Shown: positions 17,326 to 24,559 of the stretch, one piece after another
Layout of the letters: the number at the start of each line of letters is the position of its first letter
Numbering within the stretch: position 1 is the first letter of the stretch
The notes under the pieces: model-generated
Databases searched by the model: none
Told to the model about the DNA's origin: nothing
Seen by the model: the letters and a program-made list of their open reading frames with translations, nothing else
DNA from: CAZRQL01 sp964602415
Lineage (GTDB): Bacteria; Bacteroidota; Bacteroidia; Cytophagales; Flammeovirgaceae
Assembly (NCBI GenBank): GCA_964602415.1
Contig: CAZRQL010000008.1
Location: 46,119-110,118 of the forward strand
Direction: 5' to 3'
Length of the DNA stretch: 64,000 nucleotides
Made by a program: the position numbers and the translations under genes

Positions 17326-17347
17326 GCCCGACGGAATTTGGTCGGGC
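17326..17347 (-). terminator. Terminator after zinc peptidase gene
   Basis: Stem GCCCGAC / GTCGGGC with an 8-base loop; on the minus strand it is followed by a T-run. A second half-copy, GTCGGGCTTTCAAAT, lies just beyond at 17356-17370, suggesting a small local duplication. Confidence 0.85.
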
Positions 17348-17384
17348 TTTCAAATGTCGGGCTTTCAAATTAAACCAAAGGAAA

Positions 17385-18074
17385 TTAATCCCTGTCCATA
17401 CCCAAAAACGCTGTCAAATAGTACAAAAGACCAGCCAAAGAGCCCAAAGCAGCTATCACGTAAGTATAGGCAGCCCATTTAAGTGCATCGTAGGCCATGG
17501 CTTTTTCTTGAGGATTGGCTACCCGAACTTGTTGCATCCAAACCAACGCCCGTCTGCTGGCATCTATCTCTACAGGCAAGGTAACAAAACTAAACAGAGT
17601 AAATACCGCATAAGCAGCAACAATAACCAACAAAACGGCCTTAATAGGTAGCCCCAAATAAGCGATTCCCCCAAAAATAGAGAGCAGGATAAAGATATTC
17701 ATCACCTGAGCGGAAAAGTTTTGGATAGGCACCATCATAGACCTGAACTGAAGCGGTGCATAAGCAGTGGCATGTTGGATGGCATGTCCGCACTCATGGG
17801 CTGCAATGGCTACGCTGGCGGCACTATCACCATAATAAACAGGCTCGCTGAGGTTTACGGTTCGGGTGGCGGGGTTGTAGTGGTCGGTGAGTTCCCCTTC
17901 GGTACAAACGACAGCTACATCATAAATCCCGTAATCGCGAAGCATCATAGCTGCTGCCTGCGCTCCCGTGATACCGGAGGCAAGAGGGGTGTGGTAGTAC
18001 TTGCGAAATTTGTTCTTGAGTGTGAAAGAAGCTATCATACCCAAGACCATAAATACCAATGAGATGATTAACAT
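17385..18074 (-). CDS. Membrane zinc metallopeptidase (YugP/Zn_peptidase_2 family)
   Basis: A 229-residue membrane protein with zinc motif HECGH (residues 93-97) and His101, in the family pattern AAHECGHAIQHATAYAPL. An N-terminal membrane segment (MLIISLVFMVLGMIASF) and at least two further hydrophobic stretches near the C-terminus are visible. The start at 18074 is preferred over an upstream in-frame codon at 18134, because the membrane segment starts here as in the family. The substrate is unknown. Confidence 0.87.
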   Translation of the reverse strand: MLIISLVFMVLGMIASFTLKNKFRKYYHTPLASGITGAQAAAMMLRDYGIYDVAVVCTEGELTDHYNPATRTVNLSEPVYYGDSAASVAIAAHECGHAIQHATAYAPLQFRSMMVPIQNFSAQVMNIFILLSIFGGIAYLGLPIKAVLLVIVAAYAVFTLFSFVTLPVEIDASRRALVWMQQVRVANPQEKAMAYDALKWAAYTYVIAALGSLAGLLYYLTAFLGMDRD

Positions 18075-18250
18075 AGTTGTAAGGTTTTTTAAGATTAATT
18101 GACAATAGATTTGCCAAAAGGGTTGAACCGACAATTTGTCTGCTATATCAAGGCTCGTAAATTAGATTAGTACATAAAAAATCAACCAATTGCCTCTGAA
18201 TTGTATAAATAGATAGAATGAAATTTTGTCAGCTTTTTTGAATAAAAGCA

Positions 18251-18664
18251 TCATTCGATAGCGATTACTTTGGCTTTCTCCAATCTGTAGGTGAGCCTGT
18301 AAAAATCATTGGTGTTGAGCCTTAAAATCCCTTTGAGGGTTATTTTTTTGTTGAAATATTTGACATTGCGGGGAAAAAATGCTTCCATCACAGTTTCGGG
18401 GCCTGCCTGCCCACAAAAAAAGCAGTTTGCATAGGCAAACCTGGAAATCACCATGTAATCCGGTTCACTGTCAATAGGCATCACATAGCCCTTAATGGTA
18501 ATTTCTTTGCCGTTGAGAGCCAAAATTCGCTTGCTGAAGGTAGGTTCAGAAACATCAAAACCCAATTCTTCGCTGTAATACTGTTTCCAACTGACCTCCA
18601 TGAGCGTGTCCCAAATATCATCGGGTTGCAAAAACCAAATAACAAAAATCAGCGTTACTATCAT
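18251..18664 (-). CDS. Conserved hypothetical protein with CFFCGQAGPE motif (DUF3299-like)
   Basis: A 137-residue protein. The N-terminus is a short hydrophobic stretch (MIVTLIFVIWFL), probably a membrane anchor or signal. The body has GKEITIKGYVMPIDSE, then a Cys-rich motif ANCFFCGQAGPETVMEAFF and KKITLKGILRLN. These suggest an OB-like beta barrel with a CxxC, possibly metal- or redox-related. I know no established function. It is divergent from the LOG gene, with only 33 bases between them. Confidence 0.65.
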   Translation of the reverse strand: MIVTLIFVIWFLQPDDIWDTLMEVSWKQYYSEELGFDVSEPTFSKRILALNGKEITIKGYVMPIDSEPDYMVISRFAYANCFFCGQAGPETVMEAFFPRNVKYFNKKITLKGILRLNTNDFYRLTYRLEKAKVIAIE

Positions 18665-18668
18665 TCCT

Positions 18669-18676
18669 TATATTTG
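18669..18676 (+). promoter_or_regulatory. -7 box TATATTTG for the LOG gene
   Basis: A perfect TAnnTTTG match 21 bases before the ATG at 18698, in the short divergent gap. No good -33 element was seen. Confidence 0.5.
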
Positions 18677-18697
18677 TAGCTAAACCTATAAAACTTT

Positions 18698-19447
18698 ATG
18701 ACAAAGTTAGAAAAACAGCAGTGGGAAAGATACTTTCATCGGGATGTAGAAGAAAAAATGCGCCAAGCCTTTGCTTCCGAAGACTCGCAAGAGTTCAAAA
18801 TCTCAAACTCTTGGACGGTTTTTAAAGTGATGGCCGAGTTTGTACAAGGCTTTGAAACCCTGGAGCGTATTGGCCCCTGCGTGTCTATTTTTGGCTCTGC
18901 ACGCACCAAGCCCGAAAATCCATATTACCAAATGGCAGAAGAAATCGCCTCCAAACTGGTACAAAAAGGCTACGGAGTCATCACAGGCGGCGGGCCGGGT
19001 ATTATGGAAGCCGGCAACAAAGGTGCTCATTCAGAGTCAGGGCGTTCGGTAGGGCTTTGCATCGATCTGCCTTTTGAAGCCAGCAACAACCCTTACATAG
19101 ACCCTGACAAAGTACTGCAGTTTGACTATTTTTTTGTCAGGAAAGTCATGTTTGTCAAGTTTTCGCAAGGCTTTGTGGTCATGCCGGGGGGATTTGGCAC
19201 TATGGACGAACTCTTTGAAGCACTCACGCTGATACAAACTGGAAAAATCGGGCGTTTCCCGTTGGTGTTGGTCGGCACTGAGTTTTGGGGGGGGCTTTTT
19301 GACTGGATTACCAAAACCATGATAAAAAAACACGGCAACGCCTCAATAGATGACCTGAGTCTTATTAATATGGTGGACAGTGCCGATGCAGCCGTCGAAG
19401 TAATACACGATTTTTACACCCGCTTCAAACACCGCAAGAACTTTTAA
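18698..19447 (+). CDS. LOG family protein (TIGR00730, lysine decarboxylase-like fold)
   Basis: The LOG family hydrolyses nucleoside 5'-monophosphates (cytokinin-type) to base and ribose 5-phosphate; older annotations call it a lysine decarboxylase. The 249 residues contain GGGPGIMEAGNKGA (97-110) and PGGFGTMDE (163-171), the paired signature motifs, after a 50-residue N-terminal extension. It probably heads a run of plus-strand genes ending with the YjbR gene at 22027; the DUF4249 gene starts 4 bases after it. Confidence 0.9.
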   Translation: MTKLEKQQWERYFHRDVEEKMRQAFASEDSQEFKISNSWTVFKVMAEFVQGFETLERIGPCVSIFGSARTKPENPYYQMAEEIASKLVQKGYGVITGGGPGIMEAGNKGAHSESGRSVGLCIDLPFEASNNPYIDPDKVLQFDYFFVRKVMFVKFSQGFVVMPGGFGTMDELFEALTLIQTGKIGRFPLVLVGTEFWGGLFDWITKTMIKKHGNASIDDLSLINMVDSADAAVEVIHDFYTRFKHRKNF

Positions 19448-19451
19448 GGTT

Positions 19452-20246
19452 ATGCGCAAGAGAATTGGCCACATTTTGACTGCGGTTGCCTTGGGGGCTT
19501 GCGAAAGTATCGTAAACCCCAAACTGCAAACAATCGCTCCAATTCCGGTGGTGGATGCTTGGTTTACAAGCCTTCACAATAAAAGCTATGTGAAAATTTT
19601 CCAGACAAACCAATTTGAGAGCAGCAGTGACTTTGAAGCAGTTAAAGGAGCTACGGTACGAATAGAACACGAAAAAAGCGGACAAGTCCATTATTTATCA
19701 GAAAGTTCTCAACCGGGTCTATACCACTTTGAGCCTGTGCCCTCCGTCCAAACGGGCACTTACAGGCTGGTGGTAAAGTGGAGACAAGAGCAATTTGTAG
19801 CTCAGGATGAAGCAAAAGAAAAAGTGGGTTTGGATTCGGTATTTTTTAGATTTAAGTTTGGTGTGCCTACTTTTGAAAATGGCTATTATGCCACAGTAGT
19901 TTTTAAGGACCCGCCCAAACGTAAAGATTTCTATTTATGGGAATGTACCATAAACTCAAAACCAGCAATGGGCAACCAAATAAATTTGCTTGAAGACGAT
20001 CGCTTTGACGGCAAAACAGTCAATTTTGAAATTCCCAAAGCCTTCAAAAAAGGGGATACGCTCGAATTTACCTTATTCCCACTTTCCAAAGAAAGTTATC
20101 AATACTACCTATCTTTGAGAAACCTGGTCAACAATGGCAGTCCCATTCTGAGCCACCCGGCCAACCCTCCCAGCAATATCAAAGGCGGGGCTTTGGGTTA
20201 TTTTTGTGTTTCAAATCCTTCAAGCATCAAAGCAATCGTACAATGA
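19452..20246 (+). CDS. DUF4249 lipoprotein
   Basis: A 264-residue protein with a lipoprotein signal (LTAVALGACES; Cys lipidated). The mature part follows the DUF4249 pattern: PIPVVDAWFT, GATVRIEH, GTYRLVVKW, and the C-terminal signature NPPSNIKGGALGYFCVS. These proteins often accompany TonB-dependent receptors in Bacteroidota, but none is adjacent here. It is translationally coupled to the next gene by an ATGA overlap. Confidence 0.85.
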   Translation: MRKRIGHILTAVALGACESIVNPKLQTIAPIPVVDAWFTSLHNKSYVKIFQTNQFESSSDFEAVKGATVRIEHEKSGQVHYLSESSQPGLYHFEPVPSVQTGTYRLVVKWRQEQFVAQDEAKEKVGLDSVFFRFKFGVPTFENGYYATVVFKDPPKRKDFYLWECTINSKPAMGNQINLLEDDRFDGKTVNFEIPKAFKKGDTLEFTLFPLSKESYQYYLSLRNLVNNGSPILSHPANPPSNIKGGALGYFCVSNPSSIKAIVQ

Positions 20247-20872
20247 GGCATTTAGCGTTGGCTTTTGTTTTGTTTATGGCATCTTGTCGGCAAAGCGAAC
20301 CTTCTGTATCAAATGAATTAAGCGACTTTTACCCCTTGAAAAAGGGGGATTCCGCTATTTTTTTGGTAGAAAAAAAAATATTCAACGAATTGTTGCCTGA
20401 CAGCGTGCAGCGGTATTACCTCAAAGAAATCATTGGGCAATCCTTTGGCGCAAATAGCTTTGAAATACAGCGATTTAAAAAAGAAACGGCATCCGAGATT
20501 TGGCGTTTTGACTCTTTGTGGGCGGTGCGTGTAGAACCTACCCGCATCGTTCGCATAGAAAACGGACAACCTTTTGTTGTGTTGAGTGCCCCTATCGGGC
20601 AGAGTTGGGACATAAACTTTTACAACCGCCTTGAAAAAGATATTTTTCGGTACAGTGTTGATTGTGAGAAGATTTTTTTGTGTGTAGAAGCTGCCGACAA
20701 CCAGAAAAATTTGTTATTCAAAAAGTACAGAACCGCCAAATACGAAAAATCCAAAGGATTGGTAGAACAACAAATGCAAATTCTTAACTACGTCAACGAC
20801 TCTCAAAGTCCCAATTTCGGCAAAGACTCTGTAAGCTCGGGAGTTTTCTTGTTGATAAAAAGAATTTTTTGA
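20243..20872 (+). CDS. Hypothetical lipoprotein
   Basis: A 209-residue protein starting at the ATG of an ATGA overlap with the DUF4249 stop. It begins MRHLALAFVLFMASCRQSEP, a lipoprotein signal with Cys15. The body has no recognised domain; it is rich in aromatic and charged residues, with beta-type alternation (SAIFLVEKKI, QRYYLKEIIGQ). It is probably an outer-membrane or periplasmic partner of the DUF4249 protein. Confidence 0.7.
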   Translation: MRHLALAFVLFMASCRQSEPSVSNELSDFYPLKKGDSAIFLVEKKIFNELLPDSVQRYYLKEIIGQSFGANSFEIQRFKKETASEIWRFDSLWAVRVEPTRIVRIENGQPFVVLSAPIGQSWDINFYNRLEKDIFRYSVDCEKIFLCVEAADNQKNLLFKKYRTAKYEKSKGLVEQQMQILNYVNDSQSPNFGKDSVSSGVFLLIKRIF

Positions 20873-20887
20873 AAAAAACTTTTTTTC

Positions 20888-20895
20888 TACCTTTG
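20888..20895 (+). promoter_or_regulatory. -7 box TACCTTTG for the small-protein/NUDIX genes
   Basis: A perfect TAnnTTTG match 19 bases before the ATG at 20915, with TTTG 16 bases upstream (20868-20871) as a possible -33. Confidence 0.6.
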
Positions 20896-20914
20896 CCCCC
20901 CAAATTAAGAGTAT

Positions 20915-21061
20915 ATGAGCAAGCTCCAAAGAAAATTATTGCGTCGCAAAATGCGCCCACAATCTCAACTGGCTACCATCAAGCGATTGACTGCCAAACC
21001 GGTCATCAAAAAAGTGGACATTGAAGAGCTTAAAAAGCAATTTGGAAACAACCCTGCTTAA
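20915..21061 (+). CDS. Small basic protein of 48 residues
   Basis: Begins MSKLQRKLLRRKMRPQSQL and ends KKQFGNNPA. It is strongly basic at the N-terminus (KLQRKLLRRK) and probably binds nucleic acid or ribosomes; that is inference from charge. Support for being a gene: a perfect -7 box 19 bases upstream, an ATG start, and a TAATG overlap in which its stop (21059-21061) shares one base with the NUDIX start. I recognise no family. Confidence 0.7.
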   Translation: MSKLQRKLLRRKMRPQSQLATIKRLTAKPVIKKVDIEELKKQFGNNPA

Positions 21062-21678
21062 TGATTCAGTTTTCGGTTGGGCCAATTTTATTTCATCTTG
21101 CTGAAAATGATTCCGCTTGGAAATCACAAGATTTGGTAGTGATTCAAAGCGCCAACGACGAAATAGTGTATCAAAAAGCCAAAGAAATCTTGGGAAAGCT
21201 ACCACTTTATACCCAAGATTTTTTGTTTTTGTTCGATGACTTGGAAAAAAACTGGCAAGCGATTTTAAAAAAATTTCAATTGGTTCATTCGGCAGGGGGA
21301 ATCGTAGAGGCAGAAGGTAAATACCTCTTTATCAAGCGCAAAAACAAATGGGATTTGCCCAAAGGAAAAATAGAAGAAGGCGAGTCAAGCTCCGAAGCAG
21401 CAGAGAGAGAAATTTTTGAAGAAACCGGCGTAAAAGCCAAGTGCTTGTTTCATATCATTGATACTTGGCACTGCTACAATGATTTTGGCCCGATGACCCT
21501 CAAATGCACCCACTGGTTTGCCATGAGCGCAGGGCACATCCAAGATACCAGGCCCCAAAAAGAAGAAGGAATCCATAGCGCATTGTGGCTTGGAAAACAG
21601 GAAGTTGAGCAGATTTTACCTTACGGTTTTCACACTGTCAGGCAAACTTTTGAGGCTTATGAACTTAGAAAACTTTAG
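21061..21678 (+). CDS. NUDIX hydrolase
   Basis: A 205-residue protein. The NUDIX box spans residues 102-124 (opening GKIEEGESS, core REIFEETGV), with the catalytic glutamates in place. The ~75-residue N-terminal part resembles that of Bacteroidota NUDIX proteins but has no assigned function. It hydrolyses a nucleoside diphosphate linked to some moiety; the substrate is unknown. The start overlaps the 48-residue gene by one base and the end overlaps the YjbR gene by 20 bases, so the three are coupled. Confidence 0.9.
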   Translation: MIQFSVGPILFHLAENDSAWKSQDLVVIQSANDEIVYQKAKEILGKLPLYTQDFLFLFDDLEKNWQAILKKFQLVHSAGGIVEAEGKYLFIKRKNKWDLPKGKIEEGESSSEAAEREIFEETGVKAKCLFHIIDTWHCYNDFGPMTLKCTHWFAMSAGHIQDTRPQKEEGIHSALWLGKQEVEQILPYGFHTVRQTFEAYELRKL

Positions 21679-22027
21679 AAATTATTGCCTTTCAAAGCCT
21701 TGTGTAACAGAAGATTTGCCTTTTGATTCAGATACGCTCTGCATGAAAATAGCAAGCAAAATTTTTGCCATAGCCAGCATAGGGTCTTTTGAAAGCATCA
21801 ACCTGAAGTGCGACCCCGACCTGGCCATCGAACTCCGCAGCAGCTATGCTTGTGTGGTGCCCGGCTACCACATGAACAAAAAACATTGGAACACCATCCT
21901 CATAGATGGCGAGATGAGCGACCCAGAAATCAAAAAATGGATTGATCATTCGTATGATCTGGTTTTTGATTCTTTGCCTAAAAAAACCAAAGACGCTCTG
22001 GCAGGAGAATTTAAGCGGGAAGTCTGA
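21659..22027 (+). CDS. MmcQ/YjbR family protein
   Basis: A 122-residue protein beginning MNLENFRNYCLSKPCVTEDLPF, with the family features SYACVVPGYHMNKKHWNTI and ELVFDSLP-like ending (YDLVFDSLPKK). The fold is related to DNA-binding CyaY-like domains; its molecular role is not established. The start at 21659 is chosen over an in-frame codon at 21590 because homologous sequence begins at this Met. It overlaps the NUDIX stop by 20 bases, and its 3' end overlaps the convergent transglycosylase gene by 17 bases. Confidence 0.85.
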   Translation: MNLENFRNYCLSKPCVTEDLPFDSDTLCMKIASKIFAIASIGSFESINLKCDPDLAIELRSSYACVVPGYHMNKKHWNTILIDGEMSDPEIKKWIDHSYDLVFDSLPKKTKDALAGEFKREV

Positions 22028-22916
22028 TAATATAAGTTTTACCCTTGACTTTCAAAGATTTGGCTTTGAGCCAAGGATTTAGATAGCGCAGTATTTTGTA
22101 AGAAGTCCCGTGGTTTTCAGCAAATTCTATCAAATCAGGGATAGACTGGGTTACTTCGATGTCTTTGATTGCGGGTTTTGGTTTAGAACTCTCTTGGGGT
22201 ACGTTGAAGGCATATTTCTTTTCATTGGACAGTATCTCTTTGAAAGCCAATATCCTAAAAACATACCTTGAAGGCTCACTTTGCAGCTTTAGGTCGTAGT
22301 AACTGTCGCGTTTTTGGGTTGCGATAGCGTCTTTCATATTGGCCATGCCCATATTGTAGCAAATGGCAGCCGAAGTCCAAGACCCAAATCGCTCATAAGC
22401 CTGACGCAAAAACTTGCATGCCGCCAAAGTAGAGGCTTCCAAATCTTGCCTAAAATCAACCTCATCGGTTATTTCCAAATCCATCATCTTGGCCGTGCTC
22501 TCAATAAACTGCCAGTAGCCTACTGCTTTGGCGTTGGATACGGCTACGGGATTAAATGAACTCTCGGCAGCCGCCAAATATTTGAAATCGGAGGGTATGT
22601 TTTGCTCTTGCAAAATCCTCTCTATCACAGGCAACACCTCTCTGGATCGCTTGATAATCATAAAAGTATTGGCGTGCATGTAGGCATTGACCAACAGTTC
22701 ACGCTCAAATCGCTCAAAAACCTCAGGGTCGTGCAAAGGCACCGGCTCACCGCAAAAATCCATGCGCTCAGGTACTTGAACCAAAAAAGGCTGATCTTGT
22801 GCATACAACTCCCTAATGACAACAGGCTTTTGTGTTTTTTTGTCATAGACAATAAAAGCAAGCAAGGCCAGAATAGCTACCCAACTCAGGGCAAGCCCAA
22901 TTTCAATTTTTTTCAT
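22011..22916 (-). CDS. Membrane-anchored lytic transglycosylase
   Basis: Cleaves the glycan strands of peptidoglycan. The 301-residue protein has an N-terminal membrane anchor (IGLALSWVAILALLAFIVY) and an SLT domain from about residue 95, with catalytic Glu118 in LAAAESSFNP, then GYWQFIESTAKMMDL and SAAICYNMGMANM. The last ~55 residues (SIPDLIEFAENHGTSYKIL to YIIRLPA) resemble one LysM-like peptidoglycan-binding module. The MltD-like order suggests periplasmic cell-wall turnover. Confidence 0.88.
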   Translation of the reverse strand: MKKIEIGLALSWVAILALLAFIVYDKKTQKPVVIRELYAQDQPFLVQVPERMDFCGEPVPLHDPEVFERFERELLVNAYMHANTFMIIKRSREVLPVIERILQEQNIPSDFKYLAAAESSFNPVAVSNAKAVGYWQFIESTAKMMDLEITDEVDFRQDLEASTLAACKFLRQAYERFGSWTSAAICYNMGMANMKDAIATQKRDSYYDLKLQSEPSRYVFRILAFKEILSNEKKYAFNVPQESSKPKPAIKDIEVTQSIPDLIEFAENHGTSYKILRYLNPWLKAKSLKVKGKTYIIRLPA

Positions 22917-22947
22917 CTAAAATAAATGCTGTGTGAATCAATTTTGT

Positions 22948-24468
22948 CTATTCCCACTCTATAGTTGCGGGTGGCTTAGAGCTGATGTCATACACCACCC
23001 GATTGATGCCTCTAACTTGGTTGATGATTTGGTTGCTGACCTCAGCCAAAAAATCATAAGGCAGCCTTGCCCAGTCTGCCGTCATCCCGTCGGTACTATG
23101 GACAGCCCTAAGCGCAACGGCTTGCTCGTAAGTGCGCTCATCTCCCATAACCCCCACAGACTGAATAGGTAACAGTATCACACCTGCTTGCCAAATGCTG
23201 TCGTAAAGTTGCCAGCGTTTGAGTGCGGAAGTAAAAATTTGATCAGCCGCCTGCAAAAGAAGGACTTTTTCCTCTGTAACTTCGCCCAATATCCTGATGG
23301 CCAAACCCGGGCCAGGAAAGGGATGCCTGCCCAAAATGGCTTCATCTATACCCAAAGCCTTGCCCACATTTCTCACTTCATCTTTGAAAAGGCTGCGAAG
23401 TGGCTCCACAATTTGAAGAGACATTTTTTCGGGAAGACCACCGACGTTGTGGTGAGATTTGATGGTGGCCGAGGGGCCTTTTACCGAAACAGACTCTATC
23501 ACATCGGGGTATATAGTGCCCTGAGCCAAGTATTTAACTCCTTGAATATGATGAGCCTCTCGCTCAAAAACATCTACAAAGACAGCCCCAATGGCTTTGC
23601 GTTTGGCTTCAGGGTCGCTAACGCCCTTCAAGGCGGCGAAAAACTCTGCTCTTGCATCTACACCCTTGACGTTAAGCCCCATTCCCAAATAAGAATCAAG
23701 CACTTGGGAAAATTCATCCTTTCGCAAAAGGCCATTGTCAACAAAGATGCAAAAAAGATTGTTGCCGATAGCCCGATGAAGCAAAACAGCGGCCACGCTC
23801 GAATCCACCCCACCCGAAAGACCCATGACCACTTTGTCGCTGCCTATTTTCGCCCTTAGTTCATCCACCGTCGAATCTATAAACGAGTCAGCCGTCCAGT
23901 CCATAGCAAAACCACAGTGTTTGAGAAAGTTGCGCAATATGGTTTTGCCTTCGGTGCTGTGCGTAACCTCAGGGTGAAATTGCAAAGCAAATAAATTATC
24001 TTTCTGAAAAGCAGCTATTTGTATGTCGTTGGTGGAGGCTACCACTTCAAAGCCATTGGGCAAAGTCATGATGGTATCGCCATGAGACATCCATACTTGA
24101 GAATACAGGCTCATGTTTTCAAAAATAGGGCAACGGTGGTTAATTTGGGTCAGATTTGCCCTGCCGTACTCGCGGGTTTGGGAGGGCTTGACCTGCCCGC
24201 CATAATGTTGAGCCAGCAACTGCGCCCCATAGCAAATGGCTAAAATAGGGGCTTTGCTCTTCAACCAATCAATATCTACGCGGGGAGCTTCGTTATTTGA
24301 GACTGAAAAGGGACTCCCTGACAAAATAATCCCCTTTACACTCGAATCTAAATCTGGTAAGCTATGGTAAGGATGAATTTCGCTGTACACATTCAACTCC
24401 CTAATTCGTCTGGCTATGAGTTGCGTATATTGAGAACCAAAATCAATAATATAAATTTTTTCTTTCAT
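22948..24468 (-). CDS. guaA: GMP synthase (glutamine-hydrolysing)
   Basis: Converts XMP to GMP. The 506 residues comprise an N-terminal class I amidotransferase with nucleophile Cys79 (AICYGAQLLA) and FHPEVTHSTEG, then an ATP-pyrophosphatase loop GLSGGVDSSVAAVL, then the dimerisation domain ending KPPATIEWE. It stands alone. A TAGTTTTG box lies 4 bases before the ATG, suggesting a leaderless or nearly leaderless message. Confidence 0.97.
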   Translation of the reverse strand: MKEKIYIIDFGSQYTQLIARRIRELNVYSEIHPYHSLPDLDSSVKGIILSGSPFSVSNNEAPRVDIDWLKSKAPILAICYGAQLLAQHYGGQVKPSQTREYGRANLTQINHRCPIFENMSLYSQVWMSHGDTIMTLPNGFEVVASTNDIQIAAFQKDNLFALQFHPEVTHSTEGKTILRNFLKHCGFAMDWTADSFIDSTVDELRAKIGSDKVVMGLSGGVDSSVAAVLLHRAIGNNLFCIFVDNGLLRKDEFSQVLDSYLGMGLNVKGVDARAEFFAALKGVSDPEAKRKAIGAVFVDVFEREAHHIQGVKYLAQGTIYPDVIESVSVKGPSATIKSHHNVGGLPEKMSLQIVEPLRSLFKDEVRNVGKALGIDEAILGRHPFPGPGLAIRILGEVTEEKVLLLQAADQIFTSALKRWQLYDSIWQAGVILLPIQSVGVMGDERTYEQAVALRAVHSTDGMTADWARLPYDFLAEVSNQIINQVRGINRVVYDISSKPPATIEWE

Positions 24469-24472
24469 TTTG

Positions 24473-24480
24473 CAAAACTA
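24473..24480 (-). promoter_or_regulatory. -7 box TAGTTTTG at guaA start
   Basis: A perfect TAnnTTTG match on the minus strand whose last base lies 4 bases before the guaA ATG. Confidence 0.5.
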
Positions 24481-24559
24481 TAAAGCAAACATTATCAATC
24501 TATATCCGTAACAGTCTAAGTGTTAAAATTTCGAAGCTAAGAAAAATATCAATCTGATT

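Noticed and set aside
18698..19447. Lysine decarboxylase
   Set aside because: The PGGFGTMDE and GGGPGIMEA motifs mark the LOG phosphoribohydrolase family; the older name is misleading.
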